A stretch of DNA of 64,000 bases from Aromatoleum buckelii (GTDB lineage: Bacteria > Pseudomonadota > Gammaproteobacteria > Burkholderiales > Rhodocyclaceae). The stretch is taken from assembly GCF_012910785.2 (NCBI RefSeq), contig NZ_WTVH02000010.1, positions 992,001 through 1,056,000 on the forward strand, given 5' to 3'. Every line of letters starts with the position of its first letter. Positions within the stretch are counted from its first letter, which is position 1. The position numbers and the translations under genes are program-made. Below the pieces are notes generated by a model, which was not told the origin of the DNA, did not search any database, and saw only the letters and a program-made list of their open reading frames with translations. Of the stretch, positions 29,052 to 38,605 are shown piece by piece.

Positions 29052-29957
29052 TCATCGGCGCAGGCGTTGCAGCAAGGTGACAGCGCCCAGCACGACGGCG
29101 CCGGCGATCACGCCGATCCCCGCTCCTGCCGCCGTATACAGCAAGCCGCTCAACAGCCCGCCGAAGGCTGCCGAAAAATCTTCCACGGAGTGAGCGAGCG
29201 CGGGCCAACCGTGCAGCAGGATGCCGCCGCCCACCATGAACATGGCTGCGGTGCCCAGGACCGAGAGTGTCTTCATCAGCCAAGGCGCGGTGCGCAGCAG
29301 CCCTGCGCCGAAGCTGCGCCGCAGGCGAGACGGGCTGCGCTGCAGGTGTAGCCCGAGGTCGTCGAGCTTGACGATGCCGGCCACCAGACCATACACGCCT
29401 GCCGTCATCAGCAGCGATATGCCGACCAGTACGCTCACCCGCTGCATCAGGGAGGCGGCCGCCACCGTCCCCAGCGTGATGACCACGATCTCGGCCGAAA
29501 GAATGAAATCGGTGCGCACTGCCCCCTTGATCTTTTCCTTTTCGAGCGCAACCAGGTCCACGCTCGGGTCGCTCAGCGCCTGCAAGGTTTTCCCATGTTC
29601 CGCTTCATCCTCGGCGGGTGAGTGCAGGAACTTGTGGGCCAGCTTTTCGAAGCCTTCGAAACACAGGAATGCACCGCCGATCATCAGCAACGGGGCGATG
29701 AGCCACGGCGCGAGCCAGCTGATCAGCAGTGCCGCCGGGACGAGGATCACCTTGTTCAGCAGTGAACCTTTTGCCACTGCCCAGACGACCGGGAGTTCCC
29801 GGTCTGGCTGTACCCCCGTGACCTGTTGTGCATTGAGGGCCAAGTCGTCGCCAAGCACTCCGGCCGTCTTCTTGGCCGCCACCTTGGTCATCGTGGCGAC
29901 GTCGTCCAGGATGCTCGCTATGTCGTCGATCAGCGCGAGCAAAGTGGTTCCGGCCAT
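29052..29957 (-). CDS. DUF808 (YedI-type) inner-membrane protein
   Basis: The 301-residue protein begins MAGTTLLALIDDIASILDDV, has the conserved soluble part TKVAAKKTAGVLGDDLALNA and several membrane segments (VILVPAALLISWLAPWLIAP, LMIGGAFLCFEGFEKL, VVITLGTVAAASLM, LLSGLLYTAAGAGIGVIAGA). This is the DUF808/YedI family, whose function is unknown. ATG 29957 is the standard N-terminus; the upstream open extension is not conserved in character. Confidence 0.88.
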   Translation of the reverse strand: MAGTTLLALIDDIASILDDVATMTKVAAKKTAGVLGDDLALNAQQVTGVQPDRELPVVWAVAKGSLLNKVILVPAALLISWLAPWLIAPLLMIGGAFLCFEGFEKLAHKFLHSPAEDEAEHGKTLQALSDPSVDLVALEKEKIKGAVRTDFILSAEIVVITLGTVAAASLMQRVSVLVGISLLMTAGVYGLVAGIVKLDDLGLHLQRSPSRLRRSFGAGLLRTAPWLMKTLSVLGTAAMFMVGGGILLHGWPALAHSVEDFSAAFGGLLSGLLYTAAGAGIGVIAGAVVLGAVTLLQRLRR

Positions 29958-30359
29958 GGCAAAGGCTCCGTGACAGACAGAAAATAGAAAATGAAAGTTT
30001 GTAGCAGATTCGGACGAGGGAACGTACAGGTTTCGGGCAAACACGGCACTGAACCGAGCCCATTGGATAAATCTTGCCGGGGAAATGCGACGTCCGGGTA
30101 GACGGCTGGAGCTTGTAGGCGGAACATTGCTGCCCACGAGCGTCGGACAATAAAGGCAAGCCAAGCGAACGCCAGCCGCAATCGCTTTTTTCAGCCATTG
30201 CCGGGACGACGCCAGGATCGACAGCGAGCGCCTGGAACACTTCCCAATTGCGGGTGTCACCTAGGACTGGCATGGCCCGGCTTACGAGGCCGGGCGGCAG
30301 ATTAGAATTTCGTGGAGCATGGCACTTGCCTTCCGCCACGACAATACATGGAGTTCAGA
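29958..30359. other. Divergent intergenic region, no gene
   Basis: The 402 bases between the divergent DUF808 and DUF3141 genes contain an AT-rich patch near 29975-30000 and otherwise no repeat, hairpin or reading frame that I can support. They probably hold both promoters. Confidence 0.5.
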
Positions 30360-32786
30360 ATGAATTTCCCGATACCGGTACCTTCGGCAGCGACACTGCC
30401 CCTGATGGATCCGTTCGGTTTCGCACGGTCCGCGTTCGACTACTGGCGGGATGCAGTCGAGCGCAGCGTGCTGTTCATGGACGTGATGCGCCATCGTGGC
30501 AACCAGTACCTCGAGCATATCGAGAAGACCAAGCCCAGCGTGCTGGGTTTCGAGACCGAAGTGCTGATGGACGGCCGTGAATTGCCGCGGCCGGTGAATT
30601 ACGAGCTGATGCGGGTCCTGCCTCCGGCGGGCATCGAGATCGACCCGCAGCGGCGGCCTTTCGTCGTCGTCGATCCGCGCGCAGGACACGGCCCGGGCAT
30701 CGGCGGTTTCAAGCCCGACAGCGAGATCGGCGTCGCGCTGCGCGCGGGGCATCCATGCTACTTCGTCGGTTTTCTGCCCTATCCCGAACCGGGTCAGACG
30801 GTCGAAGACGTGGTCGAGGCGGAGGTCGCATTCCTGCGCTGCGTCATCGAACGTCATCCGAAAACCGCAGAAAAACCGATGGTCGTGGGCAATTGCCAGG
30901 CCGGTTGGCAGATCATGATGGCCGCCGCGCTGGAGCCGGATCTGTTCGGCCCGATCCTTATCGCCGGTTCGCCGCTTTCGTATTGGGCGGGCGAGCGTGG
31001 CAAGGCGCCGATGCGCTACACCGGCGGCCTGTCCGGCGGCAGCTGGATGACGGCGCTGTTGAGCGATATGGGCAACGGGCTGTTCGATGGCGCGTGGCTG
31101 GTGCAGAACTTTGAAAACCTCAACCCCGCCAACACATGGTGGACCAAGCAGTACCGGGTGTTCGCGAACGTCGATACCGAGGCTGTGCGTTACCTGGAGT
31201 TCGAGCGCTGGTGGGGCGGCCACGTGGTGCTCGGCGGCCAGGAGATCCAGTACATCGTCGATAACCTGTTCATCGGCAACCGTCTTTCGACCGCCCAGCT
31301 GATGACCTCCGACGGGCGGCGCATCGACTTGCGCAACGTGCGTTCGCCGGTCGTGGTGTTCTGCTCGCGGGGCGACGACATCACGCCGCCGCCCCAGGCC
31401 TTGGGCTGGGTGCGCGACCTCTATGAAGGGGTTGACGGCATCATTGCCAACGAGCAGACGATTGTTTATTGCGTGCACGACAGCACCGGTCACTTAGGCA
31501 TCTTCGTTTCGGGCAGCGTCTCGCGCAAGGAGCACACCGAATTCACCGCCAACATGGACTACATCGACGTGCTGCCGCCGGGGCTCTACGAGACGTCGAT
31601 TTCGCGCGCCGATGAGCGTGCCGATGCCGGATTGATCGAGCGCGAGTACCTGCTGGAGTTCACGCCGCGCACTGTCGCCGAACTCGACAGGGAGATCGGC
31701 CATCGGCCCGACGATGAAGCGCGTTTCGCCACCGTCGCCCGCATCTCCGAGATCAACCTCGGCCTCTATCGCCTGTTCTTGCAGCCTTGGGTGCGCGCGT
31801 TGTCGACGCCCGAGTCGGCCAAATGGATGCGGCGCATGCATCCGAACCGTCTCGGCTACCGCCTGCTTTCCGACCGCAACCCGCTCACCCTGTCGCTGCC
31901 GGCGCTCGCCGAGAAAGTGCGGTCCGACCGCCATCCGGTCGGTGAGGACAACGTTTTCCGCAGGGCCGAGACCCTCGTTTCCGAGCAGATCGCTCGCGGT
32001 CTCGACACGTGGCGAGACCTGCGCGACAAGGCCAGCGAACAGCTTTTCCTGAGCATCTATGGCCAGCCGCTGCTGCAGGTTCTCGTCGGCCTGCGCGCCG
32101 ACGGACAGGCGCACCGCCGTCGCCCCGGCACCGAACTGGAGCATCGTCGCTTCATCCAGCGCCGTCAGGCCGAGCTTCACGCCCGTGTTGCAGCGGGCGG
32201 CAGTCACGAGGCCAAGATGCGTTCGATCATCTACGTGTTGGGCGGAGCCCCTGCCACCGACGAGCGCAACTTCAAGCGGATGCGTGCGTCGCGTGCGGAA
32301 CTCGAGCCGAGCCTCAAGCTGGCCGACTTCAAGCACCTGCTGCGCGAGCAGTTCTTCATTCTCAAGCACGACCGCGAGGAGGCGCTGGAGGCGATTCCGA
32401 CCTTGCTCAAAGGACAGAGTGCCGCGGATATCGATGGCCACCTGACGCAGATCGAGCATGTGCTGGCCGCCAGCGGTGACCTCAGCGCCCATGCTGCGGA
32501 TCGCTTCAAACGCATCAAGTCGCTGTTCCACCGTGCCCGCCCGAACGCTACGGCTGTGGCCCAGACCTCCGCGGGCGCGGCCCCGGAATCCTCGCCGGTC
32601 GGCGCGACCGAGCCTGGTTCGCCTGCGCCAATCGCCAGAACCGCGGAGGCTCAACAGACGGTGACGAGCGGTCTACCGGCGGCCGAAGCGCAGGGCGCAC
32701 AGGATGGCGACATCGGCCTGCCGGACGGCGACAAGCCCGCCGCTGCCTCGCGACGACGCGCGGCGCGCAAACCGCGCAACGCCTGA
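30360..32786 (+). CDS. DUF3141 protein, PHA-synthase-like alpha/beta hydrolase
   Basis: The 808-residue protein has an N-terminal alpha/beta-hydrolase region resembling polyhydroxyalkanoate synthase. A nucleophile elbow VVGNCQAGWQ places Cys where PhaC has GxCxG, FCSRGDDITPPP supplies an Asp, and HDSTGHLGIFVSG supplies the His. About 400 further residues are unlike PhaC, and the C-terminal tail is Ala/Pro-rich and basic. This is the DUF3141 family, whose function is unproven; the intact Cys-Asp-His set suggests acyl-transferase or hydrolase activity. ATG 30360 has GGAG 6 bases upstream; ATG 30348 is an alternative. No phasin or phaA/phaB gene is nearby. Confidence 0.82.
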   Translation: MNFPIPVPSAATLPLMDPFGFARSAFDYWRDAVERSVLFMDVMRHRGNQYLEHIEKTKPSVLGFETEVLMDGRELPRPVNYELMRVLPPAGIEIDPQRRPFVVVDPRAGHGPGIGGFKPDSEIGVALRAGHPCYFVGFLPYPEPGQTVEDVVEAEVAFLRCVIERHPKTAEKPMVVGNCQAGWQIMMAAALEPDLFGPILIAGSPLSYWAGERGKAPMRYTGGLSGGSWMTALLSDMGNGLFDGAWLVQNFENLNPANTWWTKQYRVFANVDTEAVRYLEFERWWGGHVVLGGQEIQYIVDNLFIGNRLSTAQLMTSDGRRIDLRNVRSPVVVFCSRGDDITPPPQALGWVRDLYEGVDGIIANEQTIVYCVHDSTGHLGIFVSGSVSRKEHTEFTANMDYIDVLPPGLYETSISRADERADAGLIEREYLLEFTPRTVAELDREIGHRPDDEARFATVARISEINLGLYRLFLQPWVRALSTPESAKWMRRMHPNRLGYRLLSDRNPLTLSLPALAEKVRSDRHPVGEDNVFRRAETLVSEQIARGLDTWRDLRDKASEQLFLSIYGQPLLQVLVGLRADGQAHRRRPGTELEHRRFIQRRQAELHARVAAGGSHEAKMRSIIYVLGGAPATDERNFKRMRASRAELEPSLKLADFKHLLREQFFILKHDREEALEAIPTLLKGQSAADIDGHLTQIEHVLAASGDLSAHAADRFKRIKSLFHRARPNATAVAQTSAGAAPESSPVGATEPGSPAPIARTAEAQQTVTSGLPAAEAQGAQDGDIGLPDGDKPAAASRRRAARKPRNA

Positions 32787-32978
32787 TCGCGTTTCACAGT
32801 CACGCCACGTCCCCTCCGCCTGCCGAACGTCACCGATCGGCCGGACGGCGGGGGAGGGAACGCAGCCGCACCACCTCGTGCCGCTGCGTCGCTTCAATCG
32901 CACACCTCTGGGCACGTTGCCTGGCGGGTGGCGACGGACCACAGTGGATGCTAAGAATAAACGACACATTCTCCAAGG

Positions 32979-33251
32979 ATGCGGACCATGACGTACTTCT
33001 TACCGGTCGTCATCGCCGCGGCACTGTTCATGGCCGCATGCGAGAAGAAAGAGGAGCCGCCTCCCGACGTTCCCGCCGAGCCGCCCGCCCAGCAGGAAAA
33101 TGCGCCGCCGCCGGTGACCCCGCCTCCGCCGCTTCCGGAAGCGGATCCGCCCAACGAGCCAACTCCCCCCACGCCGCTCCCGGGACAGGCGAACGACCAT
33201 TCGAATCCGGCGTTCAAGGAGGGCGGCAAGAAGGATCCGGCGGCGAACTGA
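32979..33251 (+). CDS. Small proline-rich lipoprotein
   Basis: The 90-residue protein has a lipoprotein signal (YFLPVVIAAALFMAAC, with lipobox FMAAC) followed by a Glu/Pro-rich extended region (EEPPPDVPAEPP, PPPVTPPPPLPEADPP). It should be lipid-anchored in the envelope with a stretched, disordered tail. Function unknown. The start could also be the ATG at 32988. Confidence 0.7.
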   Translation: MRTMTYFLPVVIAAALFMAACEKKEEPPPDVPAEPPAQQENAPPPVTPPPPLPEADPPNEPTPPTPLPGQANDHSNPAFKEGGKKDPAAN

Positions 33252-33338
33252 TCGCGTCGCCTTGAGGCCCGGATACCGGGCGGCCTGAACTCGCCCATGC
33301 CAAATCGTTTCTGGCTTCACGCTGAACAGGAGTCGAAG

Positions 33339-33668
33339 ATGACACGCAACACGGTAATGACGGGAGTGTTCGCCAGCCCGGGCGAGGCGCAACAGGCCAA
33401 ATCGCGTCTTCTGGAAGCCGGCCTGGCGGAAAACTGCATTGCCATCAGCACGGATCTCACCGCCGACGGCGTCGCCGCCGAATTTCCCGGCCAGACGTAT
33501 TCGAATCAGCCGGGGCAGGGGCCGAGCGAGGAATTGCCGGATGTTGCCGACATGGCGCATATCGGAGCGTGCGTGCTGACAGTGGAGCTCGCCTCGAACA
33601 CCGACCGCAAGGCAACGGAGCTCATCCTGCGCCAGTCCGGGGCTCGCATTGTCCCGTCCGAACATTAA
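33339..33668 (+). CDS. Hypothetical soluble protein, general-stress-protein-like
   Basis: The 109-residue protein starts MTRNTVMTGVFASPGEAQQA, a beta-alpha pattern seen in YflT-type general-stress proteins, and has no membrane segment or catalytic motif. ATG 33339 has AGGAG 6 bases upstream and is preferred to an earlier in-frame ATG at 33297. The family link is tentative. Confidence 0.6.
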   Translation: MTRNTVMTGVFASPGEAQQAKSRLLEAGLAENCIAISTDLTADGVAAEFPGQTYSNQPGQGPSEELPDVADMAHIGACVLTVELASNTDRKATELILRQSGARIVPSEH

Positions 33669-33772
33669 CCGTCTGTTTCGATTCTCCGTCGTGCCGCTGC
33701 TCTCCGTTAGAATCAGGACCTCCTGATTTTCATATCGGGGTTCAGCCCTGCGCCGGGCCCCGGATTCTGCGC

Positions 33773-34717
33773 ATGCCCCTCTCATCCCAGGCCAAGGCAC
33801 TGCTGGACATGGTCTACCGTGTCGGCGCCCCGCGTTTTCACGAGCTGTCCGTCGATCAGGCGCGACATTCATTCCGGAAATTGCAGTGGGCATGGGGTCT
33901 GCCTTCTCCGGCGGTTGCGACGACAGCGGAAGTGGCGATGACGCGGGCGGACGGGAGCACCTTGAACGCGCGCCTGTACCGCCCGCTGGAGAGCGCGGAG
34001 GACGACGAGCTTCCGCTGCTGATCTACTTTCACGGCGGCGGCTGGTGCGTCGGAGACCTCGAAAGTTATGACGTTCTTTGCCGTCAGCTGGCAAACGGCT
34101 CGGGCTGCGCGGTGTTGTCGATCGACTATCGGCTCGCGCCCGAGAATCCCTTTCCGGCCGCAGTCGAGGATGCTATTTTTTCTATTGAGTGGGCAGCAGA
34201 ACAGGCGCAACTGTTGGGCATAGACCGTGAATGTATTGCATTGGGGGGCGATAGTGCGGGCGGAAACCTTTCGATCGTCGGCGCGCTCCTCGCCCATGAA
34301 CGGGCAAGTGTCGCCATCCGGTTCATGTTCCTGGTCTATCCGAGCACCGAGATCGCCAGCGAGCGCCCGTCGCGCCAACTTTTCAGCCAGGGGTATCTCC
34401 TCGACCGGGAGAGCCTCGAATGGTTTTACGGTCACTACCTTCCGGCAGGCGATGACGAGGACTGGCGTGCGTCCCCGATGCGCGCGCCGTCATTGGCCGG
34501 ATTGCCGCCGATCCTTCTCGTCACGGCGGAATGCGATCCTCTGGCGGACGATTGCAGGGCCTTTGCAGAGCGGGTACGAGCGGAGGGGGGGGAGATCGAA
34601 CACGTCGCGGTGGACGGGGTCGTCCACGGGTTCATCACGCTGGGACAGTTTTTTCCGCAAGCCACGCATGCCGTGGACCGGATCACTGCCGGCCTGCGCC
34701 AGGCAGTCCGGGCCTGA
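33773..34717 (+). CDS. Alpha/beta-hydrolase, hormone-sensitive-lipase-type esterase
   Basis: The 314-residue protein has the oxyanion-hole motif YFHGGGWCVGD, the nucleophile elbow ALGGDSAGGNLS, an Asp in VTAECDPLADD and a His in VDGVVHGFITLG. This is the HSL/bacterial carboxylesterase family acting on short acyl esters. ATG 33773 starts the recognised N-terminus. The reading frame upstream is non-coding. Confidence 0.9.
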   Translation: MPLSSQAKALLDMVYRVGAPRFHELSVDQARHSFRKLQWAWGLPSPAVATTAEVAMTRADGSTLNARLYRPLESAEDDELPLLIYFHGGGWCVGDLESYDVLCRQLANGSGCAVLSIDYRLAPENPFPAAVEDAIFSIEWAAEQAQLLGIDRECIALGGDSAGGNLSIVGALLAHERASVAIRFMFLVYPSTEIASERPSRQLFSQGYLLDRESLEWFYGHYLPAGDDEDWRASPMRAPSLAGLPPILLVTAECDPLADDCRAFAERVRAEGGEIEHVAVDGVVHGFITLGQFFPQATHAVDRITAGLRQAVRA

Positions 34718-35022
34718 CGGTCGATTCGTCGAGGGCACTACCTGAGCCCGAAGACCGGATGAAGCGGGAGTGGGCAGTAGAGGGGGGAATGCTGCGATGC
34801 CGCAACCCAAATTGCACATGGAGCAATGCGCACCGCGACCCGACAGTGTCGGTTGAACGTCGCGAATATGCAGGTCTGATGTACATGCCGTCCAGCAGGG
34901 ACTATCGTGTGGACGAGCCGGAAGTGGATGTAATCGCGGTAGGTACGTGTCTCGGTCCGGAAAGGGATGAATCCTTTCGGGGCCAAGTGATTCCGATTGC
35001 ACGCGTAATCCAGGATGTGCCG
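34718..35022. other. Leader region upstream of the PEP-CTERM cluster
   Basis: The 305 bases upstream of the sugar transferase are open in its frame, but the translation is not like the family and begins inside the esterase gene. I looked here for a -24/-12 sigma-54 promoter like those of the PEP-CTERM genes and did not find one. Confidence 0.4.
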
Positions 35023-36408
35023 ATGCTAAAAATATTCAGTCACTATTTTCCGTCCCACGTCCTGCAACAGGTCGTTTTCGACGCCCTCGTGCTTTTCATG
35101 GCGGTGATATTCGCGGTGGCGGCACAGGTGCGAGGCGGGGCGGTCGACTGGCGCGTCATCGTGCCTTCGGCGCTGCTTTTCGCGTTCGCGATGATTCTGC
35201 TGAACAGCGCGATGGGTCTGTATCGGCCGGCTGAAGGGGAGCGGTCGACGCGCACCACGATAGGGCGCGTGCTGATCTCGATTGTGGTGAGTATCCCGGT
35301 GGCTTTCGGAGTGTTCCTCGTGCTTCCGTGGAACTATTTCGCCTCCGAGGCAATGCAGATCTCGGTAATGCTGTTGCTGGGTCTCGTCCTCCTGATGCGG
35401 GCGATGGTCAACCGTCACTGGGCAACTTCGATGTTCGCCCCGCGCGTGCTGATTATCGGTACCGGGGCGGACGCGCTGACGGTGGAGCGATCGCTCGGCA
35501 GCCCGATGCGCAGCGGCATGGAAGTAGTCGGCTTCTACGCGGTGGAAGGGGAGGATTCGGTCGACGTCGACCGGGGCCGCGTGCTCGATTGCAAGGACCT
35601 TCTTCAGACGGTCCGGCAGCTTCGGGTGAACGAGGTGATCGTCGCAGTGCGGGAACGCCGAGGCGGTGTCCTTCCGATTCGTGAACTGCTCGACTGCAAG
35701 GTGTGGGGCGTGCGGGTGCTGGATCTGTCGTCCTTCTTCGAGCGTGTGCAGGGACAGGTCCGCATCGATTCGCTGAAGGCCAGCTGGCTGATCTATGGCG
35801 ACGGTTTCAGGCAAGGCCTCGCGCGCGCGTTCGTCAAGCGCTGCTTCGATCTGGCTGCATCGTCGATCCTGTTGCTGGCCGCCCTGCCGGTGATGGCGGT
35901 CACCGCGCTGCTGATCGCGCTGGAGGATGGCGCGCCGATTTTCTATCGGCAGGAGAGGGTCGGGCTGGGCGGGCGGGTATTTCGCGTCATCAAGTTTCGC
36001 AGCATGCGGCGCGACGCCGAAAAGGACGGCAAGCCGCGGTGGGCGGTATCCGGTGACGACCGGGTTACACGGGTCGGGAGGGTGATCCGCAAGCTGCGCA
36101 TCGACGAGCTCCCGCAGATTTTCAACGTCCTGAAAGGTGAAATGAGTCTCGTCGGACCCCGCCCGGAGCGCCCGTTCTTCGTCGATCAACTGGCGCAGGA
36201 GATCCCCTTCTATGCTGTTCGCCACTGCGTCAAGCCGGGCGTCACCGGCTGGGCGCAGGTTCGATACCAATATGGCGCTTCGGTGGACGATGCCATTCAA
36301 AAGCTGCAATACGATTTGTATTACGTGAAGAACCACACCGTCGTGCTCGATACCCTCGTGCTGTTCGAAACGGTCCGGGTCGTCCTGACCGGGGAGGGCG
36401 CGAACTGA
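35023..36408 (+). CDS. Polyprenyl-phosphate sugar phosphotransferase, PEP-CTERM-associated type
   Basis: The 461-residue membrane enzyme transfers a sugar-1-phosphate to undecaprenyl phosphate to start exopolysaccharide units. It begins MLKIFSHYFPSHVLQQVVFD, has four to five membrane segments, a CoA-binding-like middle domain (VLIIGTGADAL), a fifth/sixth membrane segment (AASSILLLAALPVMAVTALL) and the catalytic bacterial sugar transferase domain: FYRQERVGLGG, FRVIKFRSMRRDAE, LRIDELPQIFNVLKGEMSLV, GPRPERP. This is the EpsB-like type usually coupled to exosortase systems. ATG 35023 gives the family's typical N-terminus. Confidence 0.92.
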   Translation: MLKIFSHYFPSHVLQQVVFDALVLFMAVIFAVAAQVRGGAVDWRVIVPSALLFAFAMILLNSAMGLYRPAEGERSTRTTIGRVLISIVVSIPVAFGVFLVLPWNYFASEAMQISVMLLLGLVLLMRAMVNRHWATSMFAPRVLIIGTGADALTVERSLGSPMRSGMEVVGFYAVEGEDSVDVDRGRVLDCKDLLQTVRQLRVNEVIVAVRERRGGVLPIRELLDCKVWGVRVLDLSSFFERVQGQVRIDSLKASWLIYGDGFRQGLARAFVKRCFDLAASSILLLAALPVMAVTALLIALEDGAPIFYRQERVGLGGRVFRVIKFRSMRRDAEKDGKPRWAVSGDDRVTRVGRVIRKLRIDELPQIFNVLKGEMSLVGPRPERPFFVDQLAQEIPFYAVRHCVKPGVTGWAQVRYQYGASVDDAIQKLQYDLYYVKNHTVVLDTLVLFETVRVVLTGEGAN

Positions 36409-36499
36409 CCGGATATCGGCTACCGCCTTTCGCCGATACGGCGGAGGGGGACAATCCAGGTCCTGTTGTCGCCGAAACGACTTGCTCGGGGGGGAGCTG

Positions 36500-38605
36500 A
36501 TGGGTGTCGAGCTGTCCGACGTCGCGGTATGGGGCTACGGCGGAGCCGCTGGAGCTTACCTTCTTTTCGGTCTGTACCTTCTGCTCGCATGGCGCGGCGG
36601 CATTCCGGGCGGTTTTCTGCTTCTTGCCGTGGGCAGCAGCGCGTCATGGGCGCTGGCCGGCACTTTTCTCGTCCTCTATCCGAGCGCGTGGCTGGCGGTG
36701 GTGGCCGCGGCGCTGGATGTCTTCCGCAGCGCCTGTTGGTTCGCGTTCCTGCTTGTATTGCTGCGGCCGTTGGGGGGACATCGGCTGCGGTGGCCCGCGG
36801 CGTTCGCTGGGCTCGTGGTCGCCGCCGAGCTGATCGCGGTAGCGCTTTCCGCCCTCGATCTGCCCGTCGACCTCAAGCCGGCAAGCCTGATGCTAGCTGC
36901 CTTTCTGGTGGCCGCGGTGTTCGGCCTGGTGCTCGTCGAGCAGCTTTTCCGTGCGATACCGACGGAATCGCGCTGGGGACTGAAACCGTTGTGCCTCGGC
37001 CTCGCCGCAGGCTATGTGTTCGAACTGTACCTGTTCGCCGATGGATTCCTGTTCGGCCGGCTCGATCCGGACGTGTGGGGGGTGCGGGGCATCGCCCATG
37101 CTCTGGTAATTCCTCTGGTCGCCGTTTCAGCGGCCCGTACGCCGTCGTGGACGCTCCAGATCTCGGTATCACGGGAGATGGCGTTCCATTCCACTGCACT
37201 CGCGGTGTCGGGCCTGTACCTGCTGGTGATCGCGGCGGCCGGATACTACGTTCGCTATTTCGGCGGGAACTGGGGCAGGGCGCTGCAGCTGACCCTGCTG
37301 TTCGCCGGGCTCCTGCTGCTGCTGGTTTTCCTCTTCTCGGGATCGCAGCGGGCCCGTCTGAGAGTGTTCATCAACAAGCACCTGTTCCCCTACCGCTACG
37401 ATTATCGCAACGAATGGTTGCGCTTCACCCAAGCGCTATCGTCCGCGGGCGGCACGCTGGACCTTGGACAATCGGTCATAAAGGCCCTTTCGGACCTGGT
37501 CGAGAGTTCCGGCGGAACGCTCTGGCTGAAGGACGCGAGCGGCCGCTTCTCGGTCAATGCGCGCCTCAATCAGGGGGCTTCGGACGCTTTCGAGGACGAT
37601 GGCAGTGCTCTATGCCGTTTTCTCGACGAGCGCGAATGGGTCATCAATCTCGAGGAGTTCCGCTCGCGTCCCGCCCACTATGATGGGTTGGCGTTGCCGC
37701 GGTGGCTGTCCGCAATACCCGACGCGTGGCTCGTCGTGCCGCTCAAATCGTCGGGCGCGCTGGTCGGTTTCGTGGTGCTCAATTCACCTCGCACCGCGTT
37801 CGAGATCGACTGGGAAGTGCTCGATCTGCTGAAGACGGCGCAACGCCAGGCCGCGAGCTATCTCGCCCGCATGCAGGTCACCGAAGCCTTGCTCGAGTCG
37901 CGCAAGTTCGACTCCTTCAACCGCATGTCGGCGTTCGTCGTTCACGACCTGAAGAATCTCGTCGCCCAGCTGTCGCTGATGCTTCGCAACGCCGAGCGCC
38001 ACAAACACAATCCGGCGTTCCAGGAAGACATGCTCGACACGGTCGCGCATGTCGAATCGCGCATGCGCGCGCTGATGGCGCAATTGCAGGAAAAACGTTC
38101 GATCGATCCGCACAGGCGAGTCGATCTTTGTGCGCTGGCCGACCGTATCCAGGCGGCGAAGCGCCATCAGCAGCCGACGGTGGAGGTGTTCGCGGACCGC
38201 GATGAGCGCCTCCAAGTCCAGGCGCATCCCGAACGGCTCGAGCGGGTGATCGGACATCTCGTGCAGAACGCGCTCGATGCGACGCAGGACCATGGCAAGG
38301 TGACAATGAAGGTGGATATGCCGGACCGGTCTTCGGCCCGTATCACTGTCGAGGACAGCGGCTGCGGAATGACATCGGAGTTCATGAAAGAGCGCCTGTT
38401 CAAGCCGTTTCACACAAGTAAATCCACGGGAATGGGTATTGGGGTCTACGAGACCCAGCAGTACATTCATGAACTGGGAGGCCGTATTCATTTTGACAGT
38501 GAAGCGGGGCGCGGTACCTGCGTGACCGTGGTATTGCCCGTTTCTGCCCGGGCCGATCCGGATTTGCCAGCAACACGGGAAAAGGTACGCGAAAATCATG
38601 AATGA
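36500..38605 (+). CDS. prsK: PrsK, PEP-CTERM system histidine kinase
   Basis: The 701-residue kinase has seven to nine membrane helices in its first 300 residues, a GAF-like domain (SVIKALSDLVESSGGTLWLK), a histidine-containing helix SAFVVHDLKNLVAQLSLML with the phospho-acceptor in VVHDLKN, and an HATPase domain (LVQNALDAT, STGMGIGVYETQQYIHELGG). This architecture is that of PrsK, partner of the sigma-54 activator PrsR. ATG 36500 follows GGGGGAG. The gene overlaps prsR by 8 bases. Confidence 0.93.
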   Translation: MGVELSDVAVWGYGGAAGAYLLFGLYLLLAWRGGIPGGFLLLAVGSSASWALAGTFLVLYPSAWLAVVAAALDVFRSACWFAFLLVLLRPLGGHRLRWPAAFAGLVVAAELIAVALSALDLPVDLKPASLMLAAFLVAAVFGLVLVEQLFRAIPTESRWGLKPLCLGLAAGYVFELYLFADGFLFGRLDPDVWGVRGIAHALVIPLVAVSAARTPSWTLQISVSREMAFHSTALAVSGLYLLVIAAAGYYVRYFGGNWGRALQLTLLFAGLLLLLVFLFSGSQRARLRVFINKHLFPYRYDYRNEWLRFTQALSSAGGTLDLGQSVIKALSDLVESSGGTLWLKDASGRFSVNARLNQGASDAFEDDGSALCRFLDEREWVINLEEFRSRPAHYDGLALPRWLSAIPDAWLVVPLKSSGALVGFVVLNSPRTAFEIDWEVLDLLKTAQRQAASYLARMQVTEALLESRKFDSFNRMSAFVVHDLKNLVAQLSLMLRNAERHKHNPAFQEDMLDTVAHVESRMRALMAQLQEKRSIDPHRRVDLCALADRIQAAKRHQQPTVEVFADRDERLQVQAHPERLERVIGHLVQNALDATQDHGKVTMKVDMPDRSSARITVEDSGCGMTSEFMKERLFKPFHTSKSTGMGIGVYETQQYIHELGGRIHFDSEAGRGTCVTVVLPVSARADPDLPATREKVRENHE

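Noticed and set aside
30248-30359. Sigma-54-like site GGCATGGCCCGGC upstream of the DUF3141 gene
   Set aside because: The spacing between GG and GC is 9, not 10, and the -12 element does not fit TTGC.
34531-35022. Longer sugar transferase starting inside the esterase gene
   Set aside because: The family N-terminus MLKIFSHYF begins at 35023; the upstream translation is not family-like.
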